DNA of 15,433 bases from Alphaproteobacteria bacterium. Lineage in GTDB: Bacteria > Pseudomonadota > Alphaproteobacteria > UBA8366. This document shows, piece after piece, positions 6,632 to 12,813 of this stretch. The position numbers and the translations under genes are program-made. Below the pieces are notes generated by a model. It did no database searches. It saw only the letters and a list, made by a program, of their open reading frames with translations, and had not been told where the DNA came from. The stretch is from positions 1 to 15,433 of the forward strand of contig JASLSL010000095.1 in NCBI GenBank assembly GCA_030743445.1. Direction: 5' to 3'. Within the stretch, counting starts at the first letter, position 1; each line of letters begins with the position of its first letter.

Positions 6632-7606
6632 ATGTACAGATACATGGTCAAGCGCCTGCTCCTGATGGTTCCGACGATATTCGGCGCTGCGGTCCTGGCT
6701 TTTTTCCTACTACGAATTATTCCTGGCGACGTGTGCGAATTGCGCTATGGCGGTTTCGAGGGACTCAGTTCGGCGGAAGAGGCACTTCGCTTGTGCCAGG
6801 AAGACTTGGGCATCGATCAGCCGAGGCTTGTCCAATTCGGCGACTTCATCGGCGATCTGATCGTATTCGATCTGGGCAAGTCGATGTGGACCCGCAGGCC
6901 GGTGACCTATGAACTCGGCCTAAGATTCCAATTGTCGGTTCAGTTGGCGCTCATGGCGATCGTGATCTCGGTGGCTATCGGGATTCCTTTGGGGACGATA
7001 GCGGCGGTCCGACAGGATACCTGGCTCGATTATGCGGCGCGAACGTTCAGCATCGTGGGCATCGCGATACCGTCTTTTTGGTTCGGCATCATGATTATTC
7101 TGGGGCTGTTGATTGCGACTCAGGGCCTGTTCGGCGACCCTTGGATGCCGCCGATCCACTACGTGTCGCCGCTCGAGGACCCGATCGGCAACATGGTCCA
7201 GTTGATCTGGCCGGCGGTGGCGACCGGATACCGCTATTCCGCCGCCTTGACCCGATGGACACGCTCCGCGTTGCTTGAAGTTCTGCGCGAGGATTATATC
7301 CGCACCGCGCGCGCCAAGGGGCTGATCGAAAAAATCGTCATCAATCGTCACGCGCTGAAGAATTCGATGCTGCCGGTGGTCACGGTTATCGGCATGGAAT
7401 TCGCGGGCCTGATGAGCGGTCTGGTCGTGACCGAACAGGTGTTCAATCTGAACGGGATCGGCAAGCTGTTCGTCGAATCGGTGAACGTCCACGACTACGT
7501 GATGACCCAATCCCTGGTCATGCTGTTCGCGCTGATCTTTATCGTGACGAATTTCCTCGTCGACATCTTTTACGCTTGGTTGGATCCACGAATCCGATAC
7601 AGCTGA
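6632..7606 (+). CDS. dipeptide/oligopeptide-type ABC transporter permease (DppB-like)
   Basis: A 324-residue inner-membrane permease of the DppB/OppB family. The N-terminus MYRYMVKRLLLMVPTIFG is typical of the family, and about six hydrophobic segments follow. The cytoplasmic EAA loop that contacts the ATPase is clear: DYIRTARAKGL (221-231) through RHALKNSMLP (239-248). It ends WLDPRIRYS as relatives do. The protein should pair with the DppC-like product encoded 12 bp downstream to form the membrane channel for peptides, nickel or similar solutes. Codon usage and base composition are visibly less GC-rich than in the flanking genes. No substrate-binding protein or ATPase gene is adjacent. Confidence 0.93.
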   Translation: MYRYMVKRLLLMVPTIFGAAVLAFFLLRIIPGDVCELRYGGFEGLSSAEEALRLCQEDLGIDQPRLVQFGDFIGDLIVFDLGKSMWTRRPVTYELGLRFQLSVQLALMAIVISVAIGIPLGTIAAVRQDTWLDYAARTFSIVGIAIPSFWFGIMIILGLLIATQGLFGDPWMPPIHYVSPLEDPIGNMVQLIWPAVATGYRYSAALTRWTRSALLEVLREDYIRTARAKGLIEKIVINRHALKNSMLPVVTVIGMEFAGLMSGLVVTEQVFNLNGIGKLFVESVNVHDYVMTQSLVMLFALIFIVTNFLVDIFYAWLDPRIRYS

Positions 7607-7618
7607 GAGGCATGAGAC

Positions 7619-8518
7619 ATGACAGCTGCTGATATTGCATCCGCGCATGATCTGGCCGAACTTCGGTCGCAGAAAACGCTGCCTCAAAAGGCCGCCGATC
7701 TGATCCGCAAGCAGCCGTTGGGGGCATTCGGCGGCGCTATCGTGCTGTTGATGATGGTTATGGCGGTATTCGCGCCATTCCTGACAGCCTACGATCCTGT
7801 CGATAATAGTTTCCCCGATATGCTGTTGGCGCCGAACGCCGATCATTGGATGGGCACCGACCAGTTCGGACGAGATGTATTGACCCGTATTATTTTTGGC
7901 GCGCGCACGGCGTTGATGGTCGGATTGGTAAGTGCCTTTCTCGGGGCGACGATTGGGCTCATGCTCGGCGTCGCGAGTGGGTATTTCGGCGGCACGTTCG
8001 ACCTTCTTTTCAATCGAATCGTCGACGTATTTATGTCGTTCCCCACCCTCATCATGGCGTTGGCCATCGTTTCCGTCCTCGGGAGCGAGTTGCACCATGT
8101 CATTCTTGCCATTACCACGGCGATCGTACCTCGCAGCGCGCGGATCGTGCGCTCCAACGCGTTGCAAATTAGCGAGTTCCCCTATATTGACGCCGCCCGG
8201 GCGCTCGGCTTCAGGGCTTCGCGTATCATCCTGCGCCACATGCTACCCAACGTCATGGCGCCCTATCTGATCATTTTCACCGGCGCCATCGGCAGGGCCA
8301 TTCTGGCAGAGGCGGCACTATCCTATCTCGGCCTTGGCGTACAGGAACCGACTGCCACATGGGGATTGATGCTGCAGGGCGGCGCCGAGGACTTCGCCGA
8401 AAGCGCGCCCTGGATGGCGTTCTTTCCGGGATTCGCGATTGCATTGGCGGTATTCGGCTTCTTCATGCTCGGCGACGCGATGCGCGACGCGTTCGACCCG
8501 CGCCTGCGCCGCCAATAG
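7619..8518 (+). CDS. dipeptide/oligopeptide-type ABC transporter permease (DppC-like)
   Basis: A 299-residue partner permease of the DppC/OppC family. An N-terminal cytoplasmic stretch leads into the first membrane helix (about 35-58). The family motif MGTDQFGRDVLTR is at 78-90, and the EAA loop is FPYIDAARALGFRASRIILRH within 187-207. The family-typical ALSYLGLGVQEP (233-244) and the C-terminal FDPRLRRQ are present. The start at 7619 is supported by GAGAGG (7605-7610), which overlaps the dppB-like stop codon, so the two genes form a tight operon. Like its partner it has lower GC than the neighbours. The operon ends here: the next gene is on the opposite strand. Confidence 0.93.
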   Translation: MTAADIASAHDLAELRSQKTLPQKAADLIRKQPLGAFGGAIVLLMMVMAVFAPFLTAYDPVDNSFPDMLLAPNADHWMGTDQFGRDVLTRIIFGARTALMVGLVSAFLGATIGLMLGVASGYFGGTFDLLFNRIVDVFMSFPTLIMALAIVSVLGSELHHVILAITTAIVPRSARIVRSNALQISEFPYIDAARALGFRASRIILRHMLPNVMAPYLIIFTGAIGRAILAEAALSYLGLGVQEPTATWGLMLQGGAEDFAESAPWMAFFPGFAIALAVFGFFMLGDAMRDAFDPRLRRQ

Positions 8519-8590
8519 TCGCGCGGATCTGTCCTCGCGAAGGCGGGGGCGAAGGCGAAGACGGCTAACGAACGAAGCAATCATCGCGAC

Positions 8591-8697
8591 ACCCCCCACC
8601 CTAACCCTCCCCCTCAAGGGGGGAGGGGATGAATAGAGCAGGCCAACAAAATAATTCCCCCTCCCCTGCGAGGAAGGGGGTTAGGGGGAGGGGGTCC
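8591..8697. repeat. paired GC-rich inverted repeats (REP-like) between convergent genes
   Basis: Two C-run/G-run hairpins. One is around CCCTCCCCCT and GGGGGGAGGGG (about 8605-8628), the other around CCCCCTCCCCT and AGGAAGGGGG (about 8657-8680). The whole is bounded by inverted ACCCTAACCCTCCCCC-like and GGGGGTTAGGGGGAGGGGG-like text. It resembles the element at 1-120. Placed between the convergent dppC-like and acyltransferase genes, it may end transcription from both sides. Confidence 0.6.
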
Positions 8698-8709
8698 AAG
8701 TTAAGGTCC

Positions 8710-8741
8710 CCTAAAGGTGGAACCAGCCGAGCCACTGGTCG
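8710..8741. repeat. direct repeat, right copy (acyltransferase 3' end)
   Basis: The partner of 6527-6558 (29 of 32 positions match). It covers the last ten codons and the stop of the intact acyltransferase gene. Confidence 0.85.
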
Positions 8742-9658
8742 GGATATTTCAGGACTTGAGCTTCGAGCCGCCCGGCGTATTCCCGGAGCGCCTGGGCGGT
8801 CGAGTCCCTGCGGTCGAGGTCAGGGTCGATCGCGATCGGCGGGTCGACGAACAGGGTGAACTTGTCGCCGTGGCGCACCGGGAACACCGGCAACAGCACC
8901 GACCCGGTCGTGTGGGCCAAATCCGGCGCGCCCGGGGCGAAGGTCAGCTCGCCACCGAGGAAGGGCGACTTTTCAGGCGTGAGCGAATCGTCGCGCACGG
9001 TGATCGAAATCATGCCCTTCTTCGCGAGTTTGCGCAGCAGGCGGCGCATCGCCACCGTCGGGTTCTCGTCGGTGCGTTGGATGCGCTCCTCGATATAGCG
9101 GTCCTCGGCCACGGTGCGCACCTTGTTGAGATATCGCATCCCGTAGCGCGTGGAGGAAAAGCCGTGGCGCACGTGGCTGAGGTGGCTCACCGAATGGCCG
9201 AAGCGGTGGCCCGCCATCTTGGCGATCAGGCTGCCGTGGACGAAGTGGGCGACCCAGAGGATCACGCCGTGGCCCGCCGCCGCCTCGATGTGTTCGGCGC
9301 CCTTTAGCTCGATTTCGGGCGACCAGCCGCCGGGGCGGTAGGCGCGCAACAACTGCATGGTGGCGAGCAGGTCCTCGGCCGCGACGGCCGCTGGGATCGC
9401 GCCCGCCGCCAGCGCCGCCTCGCGGCCGCCGAGCAGGGCGCGGATTTGCCCGACCAGCGCCGCCTGGTCGCCCGCCAGGGTTTTCAGATTGAGCCCGCCG
9501 AAGCGGCGGCAGAAGCCCGGCAGGGTGCCCGCGGGCAGGATCCAGGCGAGCACGCCAAGCACGCCGAGCCCGACGGTGTTGCCGATATCACCGCCCGAGA
9601 TCAGTGGCGTTGGCGTTGCCACCTGCGCCTTGTCTTCGGAATTCCGGTCTGCCGCCAT
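8711..9658 (-). CDS. LpxL/HtrB-like lysophospholipid (lipid A) acyltransferase family protein, divergent
   Basis: A 315-residue protein of the bacterial lipid A/lysophospholipid acyltransferase family, which normally moves fatty acyl chains onto lipid A or lysolipids at the inner membrane. Supporting features are a hydrophobic N-terminal segment (about 29-47), the block GVILWVAHFVHGS (131-143), LLPVFPVRHGDKFTLFVDPPI within 255-275, and the aromatic C-terminal DQWLGWFHL. The catalytic HX4(D/E) motif is altered: after His138 the fifth residue is Ser143 (HFVHGS). Activity is therefore uncertain, or the protein may belong to a variant subfamily. The frame is open to 9748, but the ATG at 9658 is preferred because it lies 9 nt after the GST stop, avoids overlap, and gives the expected N-terminus. 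It probably forms an operon with GST. Confidence 0.8.
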   Translation of the reverse strand: MAADRNSEDKAQVATPTPLISGGDIGNTVGLGVLGVLAWILPAGTLPGFCRRFGGLNLKTLAGDQAALVGQIRALLGGREAALAAGAIPAAVAAEDLLATMQLLRAYRPGGWSPEIELKGAEHIEAAAGHGVILWVAHFVHGSLIAKMAGHRFGHSVSHLSHVRHGFSSTRYGMRYLNKVRTVAEDRYIEERIQRTDENPTVAMRRLLRKLAKKGMISITVRDDSLTPEKSPFLGGELTFAPGAPDLAHTTGSVLLPVFPVRHGDKFTLFVDPPIAIDPDLDRRDSTAQALREYAGRLEAQVLKYPDQWLGWFHL

Positions 9659-9664
9659 GTCCGG

Positions 9665-9705
9665 CGCCCTATGTGCCCGATCCCGGGGCCGGCGTAAACG
9701 GGCGC
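9665..9705. repeat. GST 3'-end repeat, copy at gene end
   Basis: Spans the last codons and stop of the GST gene. It matches 10381-10422, upstream of the same gene. The first 20 positions agree at 19 of 20 and the rest aligns with small gaps (GGGGC, CGTAAAC, GGGCGC shared). Confidence 0.65.
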
Positions 9706-10352
9706 TCGATGCCGGTCGGCCCGAAATTGAAGTCGAAGGCGGCGCCATAGGCCTCGCGGTCCGTGGTGCGCTCGCGATAGCGCAATACGTCGTCGGCCAG
9801 CGCGATCCCGTACCGCAAGGCCCAGTCGAGGCAGGTCGTCAGCAATATATCGGCGACCGAGATCGCAGCACCCATGAGATAGGGGTCGGCCCCGGCGATG
9901 CGCGGGCGGACCGCCTCCAACTGGCGCAAGAAATATTCCTCGGCCGAACGCACCGCTTCGGGCGCCGCGCCATAGATTTCATGGAGGTCGCCGTGCCGGC
10001 GCATGACGTAGAGCGAGTGGGCGTCGAGCTCCGCAAGGATGAAATACGACCACTCGTCCGACCGGGCGCGGTCCTCGTCGCTCATCGGCAGGAATACGTC
10101 CTTGCCCGGGCCGAATTTGGCGAACAGGTGGTGCGCGATCGCCGCACTTTCCGAGAGCGTCAGCTCGCCGTCCTGGAGGCAGGGAATCTTCCGCTTGGGA
10201 TTGATCCGGCCGTACGCCGCGGTCGCGGTCTCGCCGGTGCGCGCCAGGATCGGCTTGGTCTCGTAATCCATGCCGAGCTCGGCGAGCGCCCAGTGCACGC
10301 GCATCGTGCGCGACGTGCCGACACCCCAAACGACGATCTCGTCGATTGCCAT
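9669..10352 (-). CDS. glutathione S-transferase family protein
   Basis: A 227-residue two-domain GST. The N-terminal thioredoxin-like part starts IVVWGVGTSRTMRVHWALAE (residues 6-25). It includes the cis-proline KIPCL and the glutathione-contact motif SESAAI, and the all-helical C-terminal domain follows from about residue 90. Such enzymes conjugate or reduce electrophilic substrates with glutathione; the class and substrate are not evident. The same frame stays open far upstream to 12929, but that part is antisense to the acyl-CoA dehydrogenase genes. The true start is the ATG at 10352, directly preceded by a good AGAGGAA Shine-Dalgarno sequence. The acyltransferase gene begins 9 nt downstream of its stop. 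Divergent from the acyl-CoA dehydrogenase operon. Confidence 0.92.
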   Translation of the reverse strand: MAIDEIVVWGVGTSRTMRVHWALAELGMDYETKPILARTGETATAAYGRINPKRKIPCLQDGELTLSESAAIAHHLFAKFGPGKDVFLPMSDEDRARSDEWSYFILAELDAHSLYVMRRHGDLHEIYGAAPEAVRSAEEYFLRQLEAVRPRIAGADPYLMGAAISVADILLTTCLDWALRYGIALADDVLRYRERTTDREAYGAAFDFNFGPTGIERPFTPAPGSGT

Positions 10353-10535
10353 CCGCGATTCCTCTTTGCGCCTTCGATCGCGCCCTTTGTGCCCGATCCC
10401 CCGGGGCACGTAAACCGGGCGCGTAAACGGTTGGCGGGACGCGGCACAAGGTCGCGCCGGGTTTGACCTGTCCCCCCGAATGCGCTTCAACAAGGGCCGA
10501 CATAAAAGATCATTCTGGAAAGCGAAACGCCCGCC
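10353..10535. promoter_or_regulatory. divergent intergenic region between GST and the acyl-CoA dehydrogenase operon
   Basis: 183 bp that should hold promoters for both directions. A TTGACC hexamer (10463-10468) could be a plus-strand -35 box, but the -10 candidate 17 nt later (TTCAAC) is poor. The 10381-10422 part echoes the GST 3' end, see that entry. Confidence 0.4.
10381..10422. repeat. GST 3'-end repeat, upstream echo
   Basis: Same orientation as 9665-9705, about 716 bp away, lying upstream of the GST start. The GST stop TAG corresponds to AAG here, so the copy is not a functional gene end. A lost tandem GST copy would leave this trace. An unrelated dispersed repeat is the alternative. 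Confidence 0.6.
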
Positions 10536-11606
10536 ATGTCCGAAGCCGACAACATCGTCGTCGATACCACCACCAAGATCTTCCAAGACCTGTGCGATCC
10601 CCAGACCGTCAACGCCGCCGCCATGGGCGAGGACGATGGCTGGAAGGCGCCGTTGTGGTCGGCGCTCGAGGACTCGGGCCTGACGCTGGCCTGGGTGCCG
10701 GACGACCTCGGCGGCGCCGGGGCCTCGATCGTCGACGGGTTCGCGGTGCTGCGCGTCGCCGGCGGGTTCGCCGTGCCGGTGCCGCTTGCCGAGACCCTGC
10801 TCGCCGGCTGGCTGCTCGCCCGGGCCGGCATTTCCTCGCCCCGGGGCGCCATGAGCGTCGCCCCGGTGCGATCGGACGACACGGTCACGCTCGGCGACGA
10901 CGGGGCGCTTTTGGGCCGGGCGCGGGGCGTGCCGTTCGCGCGTGCCGCCGACCACCTCGCCGTGGTCGCCGAGGCGGGCGGCGAAGCCGTCGTGGCGCTG
11001 GTCGACCGCGCCGCCTGCAAGCTCAAAGAGGGCGTCAGCCTCGCCGGCGACGACAAGGACGAGGTCGATTTCACCGGCGTGGTGCCGATCGAGGTCGCGG
11101 CCACGGACGGCATCGACTCCTCCGCGCTGATGCTGATGGGGGCCGCCGTACGCGCGTGCGAGATGGCCGGCGCGCTGCACGCGATCCTCGACATCTCGGT
11201 CGAATATTCCAAGGAACGGGTCGCCTTCGAGCGCCCGATCGCCAAGTTCCAGGCGGTGCAGCACAACCTCGCCCGGCTCGCCGGCGAGGCCGCGGCCGCG
11301 ATCGCCGCCGCGGGCTCGGTCGCCGAGGCGATCGCGACCGCGCAAGTCTTCGACGACCGCATCTTCCTCGAGGTCGCCGCGGCCAAGATCCGGGTCGGCG
11401 AGGCGGCGGGCGAAGGGGCGGCGATCGCCCACCAGGCCCACGGCGCCATCGGTTTCACGCTCGAGCACGTCCTGCACCGCTACACGCGGCGGCTGTGGTC
11501 GTGGCGCGACGATTTCGGCAGCGAAGCCGATTGGGCCGTCAGGCTCGGCGAGATGGTCGCCGCCCGGGGCGCCGACGAGCTCTGGCCCATGGTCACCCAG
11601 CACTAG
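10536..11606 (+). CDS. acyl-CoA dehydrogenase family protein (probable partner subunit)
   Basis: A 356-residue flavoprotein-family member. The C-terminal helical domain is well conserved: YSKERVAFERPIAKFQAVQHN (about 224-244) and HQAHGAIGFTLEHVLHRYTRR (about 299-319), ending near SWRDDFGSE. The N-terminal and middle domains are short and weakly conserved, and the usual beta-domain flavin motif is not recognisable. Together with the full second dehydrogenase encoded 18 bp downstream, this looks like the degenerate partner of a two-subunit acyl-CoA dehydrogenase, as known for some FadE/ChsE pairs. That pairing is inference. The start ATG at 10536 has only a weak upstream GGAAAG. First gene of the operon. 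Confidence 0.88.
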   Translation: MSEADNIVVDTTTKIFQDLCDPQTVNAAAMGEDDGWKAPLWSALEDSGLTLAWVPDDLGGAGASIVDGFAVLRVAGGFAVPVPLAETLLAGWLLARAGISSPRGAMSVAPVRSDDTVTLGDDGALLGRARGVPFARAADHLAVVAEAGGEAVVALVDRAACKLKEGVSLAGDDKDEVDFTGVVPIEVAATDGIDSSALMLMGAAVRACEMAGALHAILDISVEYSKERVAFERPIAKFQAVQHNLARLAGEAAAAIAAAGSVAEAIATAQVFDDRIFLEVAAAKIRVGEAAGEGAAIAHQAHGAIGFTLEHVLHRYTRRLWSWRDDFGSEADWAVRLGEMVAARGADELWPMVTQH

Positions 11607-11624
11607 CGGAGAGGACGCCTTATC

Positions 11625-12788
11625 ATGCCCAGCAACATCGAATTCGACCCCATCCGCCTGCCGCCCGAGGCCGAGGAACTGCGCACCGAGGTCCGCGCCT
11701 TCCTCGACGAGGAGATCGCCGCCGGCACCTTCGATCCAGAGACCGCGCCCTTCACCAACGGCTTCAACCGCGAGTTCGCTCGCAAGGTCGGGGCCAAGGG
11801 CTGGATCGGCATGACCTGGCCCAAGAAGTACGGCGGCCAGGAGCGCAGCTTCCTCGAGCGCTACGTGGTGACCGAGGAGTTCCGCGCCATCGCGGCGCCG
11901 ACACGGGTGTTTTTCACCGCCGACCGGCAGAGCGGCCCGGTGCTCATCAAATACGCCAACGAAGACATCAAGATGGACGTCCTGCCGCGCATCACCCGGG
12001 GCGAGTGCTGCTTCTGCATCGGCATGAGCGAGCCGGGCTCGGGCTCCGACCTGTTCGCCGCCAGCACCAAGGCGACCAAGGTCGACGGCGGCTGGCACAT
12101 CAACGGCACCAAGATCTGGACCAGCAGCGCCCACCTGGCGGACTACATGATCGGCCTGTTCCGCACCTCGCCGCCGACCGAGGAAAACCGGCGCCACGGC
12201 CTGACGAGTTTCCTGGTCGACCTGAAGAACACCGAGGGCATCTCGACCAGCCCGATCCATCAAATGACCGGCGATGCCGATTTCAACGAGGTCCATTTCG
12301 AGGACGCCTTCATTCCCGACGACCACGTGATGGGCGCGATCGACGACGCCTGGAAGCAGGCGACCAGCGAGCTCGCCTACGAGCGTAGCGGGCCCGAGCG
12401 CTTCCTCGAGACGCTCTACGTCCTGGTCGAGCTGGTCCGGGTGCTCGGCGAGAAGCCGGACGTGCGCGGGGCCGAGGGCATCGGCCGCCTGGTGGCCCAG
12501 CTCCACACGCTGCGCCGCATGTCGGTCTCGGTCAACGGCATGCTGCAGGCCGGCAAGGAGCCGGTGCTCGAAGGCTCGATCGTCAAGGACCTCGGCACCA
12601 ACTGGGAACAGGACCTGCCGGCCCGGGCCCGCGACCTCGCCGCCTTCGTCGATCCCGAGGCCGGCAACCGCGCCGCGTTCGACGATCTGCTGCAATACGC
12701 CACGATGATCGCGCCGAAGCTGACGATCCAGGGCGGGACGCGGGAAATCCTGCGCGGCATCATCGCCCGCGGCCTCGACCTGCGTTAA
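11625..12788 (+). CDS. acyl-CoA dehydrogenase
   Basis: A 387-residue acyl-CoA dehydrogenase, which introduces a trans-2 double bond into an acyl-CoA using FAD and passes electrons to ETF. All regions are visible: N-terminal helical domain with GWIGMTWPKKYGG (59-71), flavin-binding CIGMSEPGSGSDL (131-143), NGTKIWTSSA (160-169), and the C-terminal IQGGTREILRGIIAR (368-382). The position that carries the catalytic Glu in medium-chain enzymes is Gly here (QGGT). Glu253 in AYERSG is a candidate base at the alternative site used by long-chain and isovaleryl-type enzymes. Start supported by GGAGAGG (11608-11614). It lies between its likely partner subunit and a fused acyl-CoA synthetase, so it probably oxidises the thioester that enzyme makes. 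Confidence 0.94.
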   Translation: MPSNIEFDPIRLPPEAEELRTEVRAFLDEEIAAGTFDPETAPFTNGFNREFARKVGAKGWIGMTWPKKYGGQERSFLERYVVTEEFRAIAAPTRVFFTADRQSGPVLIKYANEDIKMDVLPRITRGECCFCIGMSEPGSGSDLFAASTKATKVDGGWHINGTKIWTSSAHLADYMIGLFRTSPPTEENRRHGLTSFLVDLKNTEGISTSPIHQMTGDADFNEVHFEDAFIPDDHVMGAIDDAWKQATSELAYERSGPERFLETLYVLVELVRVLGEKPDVRGAEGIGRLVAQLHTLRRMSVSVNGMLQAGKEPVLEGSIVKDLGTNWEQDLPARARDLAAFVDPEAGNRAAFDDLLQYATMIAPKLTIQGGTREILRGIIARGLDLR

Positions 12789-12813
12789 TATAAGCTTCGC
12801 CGGAAGTCCCTCG

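Noticed and set aside
6527..8741. Composite transposon or IS made of the dppBC block and its flanking repeats
   Set aside because: No transposase or integrase gene lies between the repeats, and the repeats are gene ends rather than IS-like termini.
10463..12388. 641-codon plus-strand frame overlapping both acyl-CoA dehydrogenases
   Set aside because: Arg-rich translation without domains; the dehydrogenase frames explain the same DNA.
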